This document shows positions 8,391-19,644 of a stretch of DNA of 64,000 nt, piece by piece. Where the stretch lies: positions 1 through 64,000 of the forward strand of contig CAMNSS010000010.1 of the NCBI GenBank assembly GCA_946555345.1, in the 5' to 3' direction. This stretch comes from an uncultured Eubacterium sp. (lineage in GTDB: Bacteria > Bacillota > Clostridia > Peptostreptococcales > Anaerovoracaceae). Below the pieces are notes generated by a model. The model saw only the letters and a list, made by a program, of their open reading frames with translations. It was not told where the DNA came from and searched no databases. Made by a program: the position numbers and the translations under genes. Numbering within the stretch: position 1 is the first letter of the stretch; every line of letters begins with the position of its first letter.

Positions 8391-9547
8391 CCCTGCGCTT
8401 TCCACGCCTTGCTGACCGCTTCGGCTACGATGTCCGCCGCGCCCGGATAAAATGCGCTCGGGATGATGTAATCCGCGCGTAATTCATCCTCCTTAATGAT
8501 TCCCGCCAGCGCAAAAGCCGCCGCCGTCTTCATTTCCTCTGTAATCCGCTTCGCCCGCGCCGCCAAAGCACCTTTGAACAGACCAGGGAAAATCAGCACA
8601 TTGTTTATTTGGTTCGGATAATCCGACCGTCCCGTCCCCACGACCGCTGCCCCGGCTGCTACCGCCAGATCCGGCAAAATCTCAGGTTCGGGGTTCGCCA
8701 TGGCAAAAATCATTGGGTTTTGGTTCATCGCCCTGACCATATCCTGGGTAAGCGCCCGCGCGGCGGAAACGCCGATGAACAAATCCCTGCCCAAAACAGC
8801 ATCCGCCAAGCTGCCGCTGATCTGGCTGTCATTGGTAATTGTGGCAAGCCGCTTCTTCGCTTCATTCAAGTCCGTCCGCGTCCTGGTTAAAATCCCCTTG
8901 CTGTCACAGGCCACGATATCCTTGATCCCCAGATTGAGGAGCATCCGCGCGATCGCCGTCCCGGCCGCTCCGGCCCCGTTAATCACAGCTTTGATCGAGC
9001 CAAGGCTCCTGCCCGTCAGCTTCGCCGCATTGATTACCGCCGCTGAAACTACGACAGCCGTGCCATGCTGGTCGTCGTGAAACACGGGGATATCCAGCTC
9101 CGCTTGCAGCTTTTCTTCTATCTCAAAGCATCTCGGCGCTGAAATGTCCTCCAGGTTAATCCCGCCCAACGTCGGCGCAATGTTTTTCACGATGTTGACA
9201 ATCTCATCCACATCCTGCGTTTCAAGGCATATTGGAAATGCATCAATCCCAGCAAATTCCTTGAAGAGAAGCGCTTTCCCGTCCATGACCGGGATGGACG
9301 CCAGCCCGCCGATATTTCCAAGCCCCAGCACGGCCGAGCCGTCCGATACGACGGCTACCGTGTTCTGCTTGTTCGTATATTTATAGACATCCTCCGGGTT
9401 TTGGTGAATTTTCCTGCACGGTTCGGCAACGCCCGGCGTATACGCAGTCGAAAGGTCATCCGCATTCTCGACCTTCACCTTGCTAGTGACCGCCATCTTT
9501 CCTTTGTTGCTCTCATGCATCGCAAGCGATGCTTTGTAATAGTCCAT
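8387..9547 (-). CDS. Malic enzyme (oxaloacetate-decarboxylating malate dehydrogenase)
   Basis: This 386-residue cytosolic enzyme converts malate to pyruvate and CO2 with NAD(P)+. The N-terminal malic domain shows TAYTPGVAEPC with the catalytic Tyr, a Lys in DGKALLFKEFAG, and the metal-binding NLEDISAPRCFEIE and PVFHDDQHGTA stretches. The Rossmann domain has the nucleotide loop INGAGAAGTAIARML, then FAMANPEPEILPD near the end. The length matches the short bacterial form without a phosphotransacetylase-like tail. It follows glnS by 9 bases with its own AGAGGTGG site, so the two form an operon. Cofactor preference is not resolved by sequence alone. Confidence 0.93.
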   Translation of the reverse strand: MDYYKASLAMHESNKGKMAVTSKVKVENADDLSTAYTPGVAEPCRKIHQNPEDVYKYTNKQNTVAVVSDGSAVLGLGNIGGLASIPVMDGKALLFKEFAGIDAFPICLETQDVDEIVNIVKNIAPTLGGINLEDISAPRCFEIEEKLQAELDIPVFHDDQHGTAVVVSAAVINAAKLTGRSLGSIKAVINGAGAAGTAIARMLLNLGIKDIVACDSKGILTRTRTDLNEAKKRLATITNDSQISGSLADAVLGRDLFIGVSAARALTQDMVRAMNQNPMIFAMANPEPEILPDLAVAAGAAVVGTGRSDYPNQINNVLIFPGLFKGALAARAKRITEEMKTAAAFALAGIIKEDELRADYIIPSAFYPGAADIVAEAVSKAWKAQG

Positions 9548-9556
9548 CTGCCACCT

Positions 9557-11233
<1,677 letters not shown>

Positions 11234-11683
11234 AATGCTCCTTTCATGCATGGGTTCGTTAATTCAATCTACAGCGTTTATTTTACTACAATTTACCGCA
11301 TAAATGCAATGGGATGGCAGAAAATCGTTCGGAGGGGGTGGGATGGGATGAGGGCGCGGGGTGGATATAAGCGAACGCACGCGGCAAAAGACACGGCGGG
11401 GTGCAAAGTGCGGGAGGCGTGAACGCGCGGACGGAGCGGGGTGAGGGCGCGGCGAGGAATGCACAATGTGCCAAATCACCAAATTGGCTAAATTTGAGTA
11501 ACGCTTGCCCATTTTGCATAAATTCCCAGTTTTGGAACGGTGCATACCGCCCAAAAACGTCCTGCAAGCAAATCACGCCGCAATCCAGCATTATACAAAG
11601 ACTGATAATTTGCGTCTGTTACCTCTGTTTACACTCGCTTTCATTTATAAAAATATAATTTTCTGAATAAAGCGACACTTCGA
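11234..11683. other. Gap upstream of glnS and the C39 lipoprotein gene, no gene seen
   Basis: This divergent space contains the glnS ribosome site at its left end and a G-rich stretch around 11330-11460. Open frames on both strands lack ribosome sites and have biased composition. I cannot place a glnS promoter with confidence. Confidence 0.45.
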
Positions 11684-11712
11684 TTGAAATCACGCACCTT
11701 TTACGATATAAT
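11684..11712 (+). promoter_or_regulatory. Sigma-70-type promoter of the C39 lipoprotein gene
   Basis: TTGAAA at 11684-11689 and TATAAT at 11707-11712 are spaced by 17 bases. The start near 11719 gives a leader of about 105 bases, which contains the repeated word ATGCCCGCATA. Confidence 0.78.
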
Positions 11713-11824
11713 AGGATACAAGGTTCTTAGATGCCCGCATATATGATACATATAGCGCATATGCCCGCATACGAACCTGCACGAACAGATTATCAAACAT
11801 GATACAAAAAGGAGGGCTAGAAAA

Positions 11825-13843
11825 ATGAAAAAACTTTTGGCGGCAGCGTGCGCCCTTGCGATGGTACTAACCTTCACGCTCAGCGGCTGCGGCGGCAAAG
11901 ATACCAAAGAAGCGGCGGTTGATACGACAGCGCCAGAGCATTTTATCCTCACTGGCGAATATAGCGGCGGCGTGATCAACAACACGCCGGTCAGCGAGGA
12001 AGCCGAGGTTGTGATGTGGAATGCAGAAAACGGAAAATTTGAAGCGAGCGAGCTTTCAGAGGAAACCGTTATCGGCAATTTTACAAAGCTGTCCAAGAAG
12101 GATGACAGCGGCGTTGCCGGAAAGGTCGAAATCGTCCCTTACGAGGCAAAAGCCGAATACTGGGATGAAAACGCTTCCTGGATCGAGGGCGCAGGAGCGG
12201 AATCTGACCCAGCTGTGGATGATGCGCTGGGACAGGCGGTATATTCCGCAGAGTATCGAATCCCGATGGGAGAACGCATCCTCGCTGGATTTAAGCTGGG
12301 CGACTACAGCGGGACGACCGATTTCCAAAACCAGCAGACCAGCACATACTGGACAGACAACGACTACTACACGGCGGCTTCAAACGACACTTTGACAATG
12401 CTGACAGGATACAAGACGTATCTGCAAACGACAGGCTGGACTTGCGGCCTTGCTTCCATTGCGACCGTGTTGGAATGGTACGGCGTCAGGGATGGGCTGA
12501 ACGACATGGATTTAGCGGCGCTGCGGGGTTCGTCGGAAAATGACGGCTTTGCACGCGGCACGGAAATCAGCGAAATGGAAAAGGTCTTCAACAAGCTCAC
12601 GGAGCTTGGGATTACGGGTGAGTGGGAAATCACTTCATCCGACCAGAAAAAGAATGCCGACCTTCTCTTCGACCATCAATGGCTACAGAATGAGCTAAAA
12701 GCCGGCCATCCCGTGATCGTCGGCTGGAACTCCTATGGATGGCATTACCAAACGATCATCGGATATGACAACATGGGAACAGAAGATACGTTAGACGATG
12801 TCTTGATCATGATGGACCCTTACGACACCACCGACCATGACAACAATGGTTATGCTGTCGAATCGTATGAACGTGTTGCAAATGGCACATGCACGTCGCC
12901 TTATTCCGGCGTTACTGGCACGAAATTCATCACGGCTGCACCTGCGGAAGGCTGGGCATACGAACCTGTGATGGGTACAGGCATAAAGAACGATGCGGAC
13001 AATGCGGGCGTATTTGCCGACGACAATAAAATGACATATGGCAAAACTGCCGAGGATCTGCAAAAATACTATCCTGATACTGAATACTTAGGCGAAAACG
13101 GCTTGGCGGGCGCAGCTACGGCTGGCTATGAGCGTTCCGGAGACCACAAAAATTCGCCTTACTACAAGACGTTTGATTTCTTCAATATGGAAAACACTGA
13201 AACTTTAAAGATCCTGACCCACTTCCAGACCTTGCAGCAGTCAACCGAATGGTCCTGCGGCATGGCTTCCGCAGCGATGGTAATGAACTGGTACGGGATG
13301 CTTGAAGACGAAACGGAAATCAGCCTCGCCACCCAGAGAAAGGAAAAAGAATATCCTGGCACGCTGCTAGCGGACATGGAAGATGTTTTCGCTTATATGA
13401 ACAAAGAACATAAACAGGATTGGGTTTGGTTCACCAACAAGGATCTGGATGATCCGGAGGGCGAAGAATCCTATATCGGCGATTACTGCTTGCAGGCAGG
13501 AACGATGGAAGACTGGTATGGCCTGATTCCTTATCTTTTGGAAAACAACATTCCGATCATGATCGGCTGGGATGAATGGGGCGGTCACTGGCAGGTTATC
13601 GTCGGATACGATGATATGGGAACGCCGGAAGCAACACAGGACGATGTCCTGATCCTGGCAGACCCTTATGACACGACGGACCACAACCAGGACGGATATG
13701 TGATCGAAAGCTTTGAACGCCTCGTATACGGATGGTATACGAGCTATGATGAAGATAACCTCCACAATGAGTTTATCGTCGCATTTCCTGCAAAGGATCA
13801 CGGAGATGTGATCAAAGCGTTAGGCTTGAAAGAAAAGAAATAG
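11825..13843 (+). CDS. Lipoprotein with two C39-like papain-fold protease domains
   Basis: This 672-residue protein starts with a lipoprotein signal: basic N-terminus, hydrophobic core and lipobox LSGC at about residue 20, so it should be anchored outside the membrane. It carries two copies of a peptidase C39-like (papain-fold) module. Copy one has TTGWTCGLASIATVLEWYG near residue 205, a His in GWHYQTIIGYDN near 305 and Asp in MMDPYDTTDH near 330. Copy two has STEWSCGMASAAMVMNWYG near 470, GGHWQVIVGYDD near 585 and LADPYDTTDH near 615. Cys, His and Asp are present in both. The DTTDHxxxGY stretches resemble calcium loops. The protease target is unknown. An AGGAGGG site fixes the start, and promoter and terminator make it monocistronic. 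Confidence 0.85.
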   Translation: MKKLLAAACALAMVLTFTLSGCGGKDTKEAAVDTTAPEHFILTGEYSGGVINNTPVSEEAEVVMWNAENGKFEASELSEETVIGNFTKLSKKDDSGVAGKVEIVPYEAKAEYWDENASWIEGAGAESDPAVDDALGQAVYSAEYRIPMGERILAGFKLGDYSGTTDFQNQQTSTYWTDNDYYTAASNDTLTMLTGYKTYLQTTGWTCGLASIATVLEWYGVRDGLNDMDLAALRGSSENDGFARGTEISEMEKVFNKLTELGITGEWEITSSDQKKNADLLFDHQWLQNELKAGHPVIVGWNSYGWHYQTIIGYDNMGTEDTLDDVLIMMDPYDTTDHDNNGYAVESYERVANGTCTSPYSGVTGTKFITAAPAEGWAYEPVMGTGIKNDADNAGVFADDNKMTYGKTAEDLQKYYPDTEYLGENGLAGAATAGYERSGDHKNSPYYKTFDFFNMENTETLKILTHFQTLQQSTEWSCGMASAAMVMNWYGMLEDETEISLATQRKEKEYPGTLLADMEDVFAYMNKEHKQDWVWFTNKDLDDPEGEESYIGDYCLQAGTMEDWYGLIPYLLENNIPIMIGWDEWGGHWQVIVGYDDMGTPEATQDDVLILADPYDTTDHNQDGYVIESFERLVYGWYTSYDEDNLHNEFIVAFPAKDHGDVIKALGLKEKK

Positions 13844-13910
13844 TGCAACGTGATTTTGCTAACTCTGTTTCATCAATGAGCATTGTTACATTTCCTTCAT
13901 GATGAATAAT

Positions 13911-13956
13911 GAGCCTGGGGCATCGGATTTGACTCTGATGCCCCAGGCTCGTTTTT
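13911..13956 (+). terminator. Rho-independent terminator after the C39 lipoprotein gene
   Basis: A perfect 14-base stem (GAGCCTGGGGCATC / GATGCCCCAGGCTC) is followed by GTTTTTGTTTG. Confidence 0.92.
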
Positions 13957-14061
13957 GTTTGTTTCGGATTCTATTGTCTAACGCCTCATGCCGTTTTGTT
14001 TGCGACCGCTTTCCGCATACGCTTTGTAGCTAAAATGGACGCATGAAAGCTGATTCGCCTT

Positions 14062-14143
14062 CTAGCGTTTCATTTTTTAACGCTTTAACGCTTCGCATTC
14101 CGCGTTCCAGCGTTAAACATTCTGGCATTTAGCGTTCAACGAT
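14062..14143. repeat. AGCGTT/AACGCT repeat cluster downstream of the thiolase gene
   Basis: Seven copies of AGCGTT or AACGCT words lie between 14062 and 14140. TTTAACGCT (14084-14092) and AGCGTTAAA (14109-14117) form a perfect 9-base hairpin. The word AGCGTTAAACATTC also occurs almost unchanged in the duplicated element between the two FlgG-family genes near 52,770 and 52,850. Confidence 0.6.
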
Positions 14144-15307
14144 AACTGTAGTTCCCTGTCCGCCGCCGATGCAAAGGGTAGCCAGACCGGTCTTAGCGTC
14201 CCTCTTAATCATTTCATAAATCAGCGTAATCAGGATTCTTGCGCCGGATGCCCCGATCGGATGTCCCAGTGCGATTGCGCCGCCGTTTACATTGAGTTTT
14301 TCAGGATCAAATCCCAGATCCTTTCCAACTGCTACGGACTGTGCTGCGAAAGCTTCGTTTGCTTCGATCAGGTCGATCTGGTCAATCGTCATGCCAGCTT
14401 TATCCAGCGCTTTCTGGCAAGCAGGTACAGGACCAACGCCCATGATGCTTGGGTCTACGCCTGCTGATGCATATGATTTGATCGTGCAGAGCGGCTTGAT
14501 TCCCAGCTCGTCAGCCTTTTCCTTCGACATAACGATCAGCGCTGCTGCTGCATCGTTGATGCCAGAAGCGTTCGCTGCCGTTACCATTCCGTCTTTCTTG
14601 AATGCAGGGCGAAGCTTAGCAATGCTTTCTGCCGTTACGCCGTCTTTCGGATATTCGTCCGTATCAAATACGATTGGATCGCCTTTTCTCTGCGGGATTT
14701 CTACTGGCACGATTTCATCCTTGAACTTGCCAGCCTTTACAGCTGCAACAGCTTTCTGCTGTGAGCTTGCTGCAAATGCATCCAGTTCTTCCCTCGTAAG
14801 CCCCCACTGTTCTGCTACGTTTTCCGCAGTAATGCCCATGTGGTAATTATTGAACGCACAAGTCAGACCGTCGTTTGTCATCATGTCGATGATCTTGTTA
14901 TCGTTCATTCTTGCGCCCCATCTTGCCGTCGGAATCGCATAACCCGTTGCCGACATATTTTCCGTACCGCCAGCTACAATGATATCAGCATCGCCAGCTT
15001 TGATCATCTGCGCTGCCATGGAAACGGTCCTTAATCCGGAACCGCATACTTTATTTACTGTCATAGCGGGAACTTCCTTTGGAATCCCCGCATCCAAAGC
15101 TGCCTGCCTTGCAACGTTCTGTCCAAGGCCGCCCTGCAACACGCACCCGTATACGACTTCATCGATCGTAGCTGGATCAATGCCTGCTCTTTTGATGGCT
15201 TCTTTGATGGCAATCGCACCCAGTGTCCTTGCCGAAGTATTCTTCAGGCTGCCCCCGAAACTGCCGATAGGAGTTCTGACTGCGCTCGCAATTACAACAT
15301 CTTTCAT
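14129..15307 (-). CDS. thlA: Acetyl-CoA acetyltransferase (thiolase)
   Basis: This 392-residue cytosolic enzyme condenses two acetyl-CoA to acetoacetyl-CoA, the entry step of butyrate-type fermentation, or runs in reverse. The nucleophile Cys is in [11 protein letters not shown] near residue 88, the His in [19 protein letters not shown] near 348, and the second Cys in LCIGGGQGT near 378. Length and all active-site loops match the biosynthetic thiolase family. The start has a perfect AAGGAGG site. No other butyrate-pathway gene adjoins it, so the pathway role is inferred. Confidence 0.95.
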   Translation of the reverse strand: MKDVVIASAVRTPIGSFGGSLKNTSARTLGAIAIKEAIKRAGIDPATIDEVVYGCVLQGGLGQNVARQAALDAGIPKEVPAMTVNKVCGSGLRTVSMAAQMIKAGDADIIVAGGTENMSATGYAIPTARWGARMNDNKIIDMMTNDGLTCAFNNYHMGITAENVAEQWGLTREELDAFAASSQQKAVAAVKAGKFKDEIVPVEIPQRKGDPIVFDTDEYPKDGVTAESIAKLRPAFKKDGMVTAANASGINDAAAALIVMSKEKADELGIKPLCTIKSYASAGVDPSIMGVGPVPACQKALDKAGMTIDQIDLIEANEAFAAQSVAVGKDLGFDPEKLNVNGGAIALGHPIGASGARILITLIYEMIKRDAKTGLATLCIGGGQGTTVIVER

Positions 15308-15321
15308 AATAAATTTCCTCC

Positions 15322-15739
15322 TTATATAATATGTTAACTTAATTATTGCAACAACTTACATAAATATAATATATTTGCCCGCATATGCCAATGCATTTCG
15401 CAAAATTTAATGAAATTGCAACGAAACTTTCATCAGGCTGCTTCCACAAAGCCAATTTCCAGAAACCGATTTTTCAAAATCCATTTTGGAAAAACAATTT
15501 ACGAAACTCATTTTGCGCGGCAACTGTTTCCAAACCATGCTCTCGAAATCAAGTTTGCAAAACTGATTTCATGAAAGCAATTTTACGGGATTTATTTTGC
15601 ATCGCGCCTTTTGCAAAGCCAATCCCACGACGATGCCCAGACTTTCACAAAACCCGGCGTTTTGCATCTTTTCCCGCTGCTCCCATGAAAAGGAAGCGGC
15701 GCAGCCCATAGGCCGAAAGGATGCAAAAACGAAAGCATA
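15322..15739. other. Gap upstream of the thiolase gene, quasi-repeats only
   Basis: The left end holds the AT-rich leader of the thiolase gene; TTGTTG-17-TATTAT is possible on the minus strand but sits too close to the ribosome site. From 15,400 to 15,600 the sequence is built of degenerate units such as CAATTTNACG and CATTTTGN with no coding logic. I see no gene. Confidence 0.4.
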
Positions 15740-16285
15740 TTACTTTACGATAGCCGAGATTTCTTTGAAACCTTCTGCCTTGGAGTCCCGCAACAGCTCA
15801 TATAAAACCGCTTCGTATGTGGTAATCACTGCTCCTGCTTCCCCCATCCTCGTGATGCTCCAAAGTTTATCTTCTTCGCTTCTGGAAGAAATGCAGTCAA
15901 CGATCAGGTATACGTTATATCCTGCGTCCAAAAGTTCCAGGACGGTCTGCTGTACGCAAATATGCGCTTCGATGCCGCACACTACGATATTCTCTTTTCC
16001 CAGTCCTTTGATGCGGGATGCGAACTCCTCATTCGCCATACAGCTAAAGGTGTTTTTTTCTATGTGCTGAAATTCTCCCAGCGCTTCCGCAATGGATGGA
16101 ACAGTCGCGCCAAGACCCTTGGTGTACTGCTGCGTCACCACTGCTGGAATGTTGAGGACTTTCATGCCCTTTGCCAGCCGTACCGTAAGTTCCTCTAAAA
16201 GTTCCGCCCCGCTCATCACTGGCATGAGCTTTTCCTGAAAATCGATTGCAACAAATGCCGTGTTATCTCTTGAAATCAAACGCAT
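15740..16285 (-). CDS. Isochorismatase family hydrolase
   Basis: This is a 181-residue cytosolic hydrolase of the cysteine amidohydrolase fold, which includes nicotinamidases and isochorismatases. The triad is visible as Asp in TAFVAIDFQEKLMP near residue 14, Lys in QQYTKGLG near 61, and Cys in VVCGIEAHICVQQTV near 112. The start at 16285 is preferred because GGAGG lies 8 bases upstream; the ATG at 16300 overlaps that site. The gene overlaps surE by 10 bases, so they are translationally linked. Substrate unknown. Confidence 0.88.
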   Translation of the reverse strand: MRLISRDNTAFVAIDFQEKLMPVMSGAELLEELTVRLAKGMKVLNIPAVVTQQYTKGLGATVPSIAEALGEFQHIEKNTFSCMANEEFASRIKGLGKENIVVCGIEAHICVQQTVLELLDAGYNVYLIVDCISSRSEEDKLWSITRMGEAGAVITTYEAVLYELLRDSKAEGFKEISAIVK

Positions 16286-17046
16286 CCGCCTATCCTCCAT
16301 TCTTTTATTTTATCCATTAAACGATAATCTGTCAAATCCCGGTGAAGCGGTGTAATCGTTGCGTATCCCGCCTGCATCGCAATGACATCTATGGTATCGG
16401 GAAGCCCTTCGTAGACTACTGGTTCGCCCGTATACTGATAGGCCGTCCGGCCGTCTTCTGTGCGGAATGGCTTGAAGAACTCCTTATATTCCCGATTGCC
16501 TAACGTGGTATATTTCAGTCCTTTGATTTCTTCCCTTGGCAAATTCGGCACGTTGATATTGAGCACCGTATCAGGGGACATCTTGCCGCCTGCTTTTTCT
16601 AAAGCCTCCACTGCAAGATGGCAAGCATAATCAAAATGCTCCGCCTCATGGCTGTTAACCGACACCGCTACCGATGGCAGTCCGCATATCGTGCCTTCGA
16701 TCGCAGCCGACACCGTCCCCGAATATAACGTATCCGTTCCGTAATTTCCTCCATGGTTGATGCCGGAAAAGACCATATCGATTTTGATGCCTTTATCCGC
16801 TAAGATCTTGACGCCGAGTTTCACGCAATCGGCAGGCGTACCCGAAAAACTGATTGCCAAAACCGCATTTTCAAATGTCACTTCTTCCGCTACGATCGGC
16901 TTTGAAACGGTGATCCCATGTCCGCTGGCGCTCCTCTGGCTTTCCGGCGCACAGACGTATACATCCGCCTTCTGCGAAAGCGCTTTTACCAGTTCTTTGA
17001 TTCCCTGTGCCTTGATGCCGTCATCATTGGCGACTAATACATTCAT
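16276..17046 (-). CDS. surE: 5'/3'-nucleotidase SurE
   Basis: This 256-residue metal-dependent phosphatase removes phosphate from nucleoside monophosphates and is linked to stationary-phase survival. The start MNVLVANDDGIKAQGI carries the two catalytic Asp. SGTPADCVKLGV is near residue 92 and SGINHGGNYGTDTLYSGTVSAA near 115, which supplies the metal-binding Asn and the tetramer arm. Length and motifs are typical. It is the first gene of a pair with the downstream isochorismatase-family gene. Confidence 0.95.
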   Translation of the reverse strand: MNVLVANDDGIKAQGIKELVKALSQKADVYVCAPESQRSASGHGITVSKPIVAEEVTFENAVLAISFSGTPADCVKLGVKILADKGIKIDMVFSGINHGGNYGTDTLYSGTVSAAIEGTICGLPSVAVSVNSHEAEHFDYACHLAVEALEKAGGKMSPDTVLNINVPNLPREEIKGLKYTTLGNREYKEFFKPFRTEDGRTAYQYTGEPVVYEGLPDTIDVIAMQAGYATITPLHRDLTDYRLMDKIKEWRIGGCV

Positions 17047-17736
17047 ATTCTATCCCTCATTATCGCCGCCTTGACGGCAGCTCGTTATTATCTGTGCTTG
17101 CTGGCAGTTTATCGCTGGCAGTCTGTTAGCATCCGTGCTTGCTGGCAGTTCATCGCTGGCAACATATTATTGCCGGCTCGTTGCCAGCAATTTGCATCTT
17201 GTGATTGACTGCCGATAGCCCAGCATTATCTGCTCATTGCCAGCAATTCGCCGCTTCCGGCGGTTCATCGCTGGCAACGCATCAGGATTACTCGATTACT
17301 GATCACCTGCTTGCGATTGCTGCACCGCTTAATTGTCATTGCTGCATTGCTTAATCGTGTCATTTATTTTACCATAAAACAATCGAAAAAATCAAATGTA
17401 TCATTGATTTTCCAGGCAGTTTTCACCTGCGAAACATAATCACTGCCACGCCGTAATAAATTGCGGATATTAAAATGTTCGACGACCTTTTCCTTGTATA
17501 CAGAATACACTATGGCGGCATGACGGTCAATGCCTTACTGCACATTTTTATCTGAAATCACGCTGTCTTTCCGTAATTTTTCTTCACTAGATTTTAGAAT
17601 GGCAATCTATCAACACTGTCTGTTACAAATCCATCCCGCAAATATGCCGCCTTCACTTCTGCATAAAAAATTGACAAAAAATCCGATAAAATAAAGCCGC
17701 CTTCGCCGCATCTTTTTCTGCGGCAGGTTTTGTTAC
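17047..17736. other. Long repeat-rich gap, no gene seen
   Basis: Two 26-base copies of TGCTTGCTGGCAGTTYATCG followed by CTGGCA lie at about 17095-17120 and 17137-17162, within a field of CTGGCA/TTGCCAGC words up to 17,280. Two 26-base units of TTGCTGCANNGCTTAAT type follow at 17315-17365. A 38-base word around GAAAAATCAAATNTATCATTGA at 17384-17421 recurs at 17818-17853 inside the downstream terminator. None of the open frames has a ribosome site. Confidence 0.5.
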
Positions 17737-17769
17737 ATTTCCTGGATATCCAATAGATATCCAGGAAAT
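17737..17769. repeat. Perfect 14-bp inverted repeat
   Basis: ATTTCCTGGATATC and GATATCCAGGAAAT flank a 5-base loop CAATA. There is no T run on either side, so a simple terminator is unlikely. Function unknown. Confidence 0.8.
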
Positions 17770-17805
17770 CCGTTATGCCGCCTACAGCGATATCCCCTGC
17801 CTGAT

Positions 17806-17854
17806 AAAAAACTGACAGAAAAATCAAATATATCATTGACCTTTCTGTCAGTTT
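17806..17854 (-). terminator. Terminator downstream of the sirtuin gene
   Basis: Read on the minus strand, AACTGACAGAAA pairs with TTTCTGTCAGTT across a 20-base loop that has its own TCAA/TTGA pairing, and the stem runs into TTTTTTATC. It lies about 160 bases after the sirtuin stop codon. Confidence 0.7.
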
Positions 17855-18010
17855 CCGTCTCCCGAGCCGCCCATCCATTTTCTGGTTTTCCGCATCCTAA
17901 ACGCCTTGCATCAAACGCCATATGTTTCAGCGGCTTCACTTTAAAGCCCTGACAACTTTTTTCCTAACAGCCCTAGCCCTATAGCCAGCGCATCAAACTT
18001 ACTCTGTCCT

Positions 18011-18736
18011 TCAATCGCCAAGCACTTTTCCAATTGAATCATTGATGACCAGTGTCGCCTCGCTATCATAGCCAGTTTCCGATTTATTGATCAAAATTAA
18101 GTTCTTGCCTTTGAAGTAATGAATCAGCCCTGCGGCGGGATACACCACGAGCGAAGTCCCGCCTACGATAAGCGTATCCGCAGCGCTGATAGCGTCAACT
18201 GCACCCATCACAACGGAATCATCCAGCGGCTCTTCATAAAGCACCACGTCTGGCTTTACCGTGCCGCCGCATTTACGGCATACAGGGATTCCATGCGGGC
18301 AATTCCCCTCATCCATGATATAAGCTAAATCATGCCTTTCCCCACACTCCATGCAGGTATTGCGCAGAATAGAGCCGTGAAGCTCATACACGTTCTTGCT
18401 GCCCGCCTTCTGGTGAAGCCCGTCGATATTCTGCGTCACCACGGCGGTGAGCTTTCCTTCCTGTTCGAGCTGCGCTAACGCGAGGTGCGCTTTATTCGGC
18501 TGCGCATCCGCATAGACGAGATTATTCTTATAATAGTCAAAGAATTTCTCCGTGTGACTCATAAAAAAGGTTCTGGAAAGCATATGCTCCGGAGAATAAC
18601 CATATTCGTTCATCGCCTTATATAATCCCGATTCGGAACGAAAATCCGGAATATTGCTTTCCGTGGAAACGCCTGCACCACCGAAGAAAACCACTTTTTT
18701 GCTATCTTCTAAAATTGCTTTTACCCTATGATCCAT
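18011..18736 (-). CDS. NAD-dependent protein deacylase, Sir2 family
   Basis: This sirtuin of about 241 residues removes acyl groups from lysines using NAD+. The NAD-binding FFGGAGVSTESNIPDFRS is near residue 20, TQNIDGLHQKAG near 105, and the catalytic His in YELHGSI follows. The zinc site is formed by CMECG and CPHGIPVCRKCGG. VYPAAGLI and LILINKSET close the Rossmann domain. I chose the ATG at 18736, 8 bases after GGGGAG; an upstream ATG at 18772 adds 12 residues. The gene is followed by a terminator and looks monocistronic. Confidence 0.94.
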   Translation of the reverse strand: MDHRVKAILEDSKKVVFFGGAGVSTESNIPDFRSESGLYKAMNEYGYSPEHMLSRTFFMSHTEKFFDYYKNNLVYADAQPNKAHLALAQLEQEGKLTAVVTQNIDGLHQKAGSKNVYELHGSILRNTCMECGERHDLAYIMDEGNCPHGIPVCRKCGGTVKPDVVLYEEPLDDSVVMGAVDAISAADTLIVGGTSLVVYPAAGLIHYFKGKNLILINKSETGYDSEATLVINDSIGKVLGD

Positions 18737-18963
18737 ACCGCTCACTCCCCTTCCTTTGCTCGATTTGTCCATTTCGCTTGATGGATTTAACCGAGTTTAA
18801 TCCATCCATGCTCGCGCCGCCTGTCTGCGTTTTGGCGCACATTTGCTCGCATGGCACAAGGCGGCTCAACCCGCATACCTCCGCCACGCTTACGTTTTTG
18901 TGTTCTATTTGCTTACTGCCCGTGGGTTCGCCAACCCATCTGGCCCGATATCCGTTTTCCTGC

Positions 18964-19644
18964 TTACTTGCTGCTTACGAAATACGGCCGCAACACGCCT
19001 GCCACATTCGATAACGGCATGGTCTGAAGCCAAACATGCCCCGGACCTGTAACGATCGTGTTAAAAAATCCTTCTCCGCCCAAAAATTTATTCTTCATGC
19101 CTGCCACGGTTTTGATTTCCATGCGGCAAGTCGCAGACATCGCTGCCAAATGACCTGTATCAATGACCATCTGTTGCCCATCCTTCAATTCATATTCCAC
19201 AATATGGCCGTCAAATTCCCCAAATGCAATCCCATTGCCGCTCAATCTCTGCATGATAAAACCCTCGCCGCCAAACAAGCCGGCGCCGAGCTTTTTATTA
19301 AAATGCACGGAAAGCTGTACGCTTGCTTCCCCTGCCAAAAACACGCTCTTCTGGCATATGATCTCATTGTCAGCAGAAATTTCAAAAGCCCTGATCGAAC
19401 CCGGAAAGCTCGATGCGAAAGCGATCAAGCCTCTGCCGCCTAGCGCTGTATAGTTATTCTGGAAAATCGCCTCTCCTGCGAACATTCTTCCTAGCGCTTT
19501 ACCGACGCCGCCGTTGCTGCTAGTCTCCATCTGCATATTCGGGGACATCCACGACATTCCGCCGCCTTCCGTAATCATCGTTTCGCCTTCCTCTAGCTGA
19601 CAAATAACCACCGGCAGCGTGCCGCCTTTGATTTCATATTTCAT
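18964..19644 (-). CDS. AIM24 family protein (TIGR00266-like)
   Basis: This 226-residue soluble protein has the AIM24 beta-barrel pattern: GETMITEGGGMSWMSPNM near residue 20, RMFAGEAIFQNNYTALGGRGLIAF near 53, then glycine-rich strands GAGLFGGEGFIMQRLSG and FLGGEGFFNTIVTGPGHVWLQT. The biochemical role of the bacterial members is unknown; the yeast homologue is a mitochondrial inner-membrane protein. The last 10 residues, YFVSSK, are short compared with longer homologues that end in a zinc-ribbon-like segment. It stands alone between the sirtuin gene and the DNA-metabolism pair. Confidence 0.85.
   Translation of the reverse strand: MKYEIKGGTLPVVICQLEEGETMITEGGGMSWMSPNMQMETSSNGGVGKALGRMFAGEAIFQNNYTALGGRGLIAFASSFPGSIRAFEISADNEIICQKSVFLAGEASVQLSVHFNKKLGAGLFGGEGFIMQRLSGNGIAFGEFDGHIVEYELKDGQQMVIDTGHLAAMSATCRMEIKTVAGMKNKFLGGEGFFNTIVTGPGHVWLQTMPLSNVAGVLRPYFVSSK

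Noticed and set aside
17095-17280. CRISPR array
   Set aside because: CTGGCA words are irregular in spacing and the units are not separated by unique spacers.
17594-17878. 94-codon minus-strand ORF downstream of the sirtuin gene
   Set aside because: It covers a perfect palindrome and a terminator and has no ribosome site.
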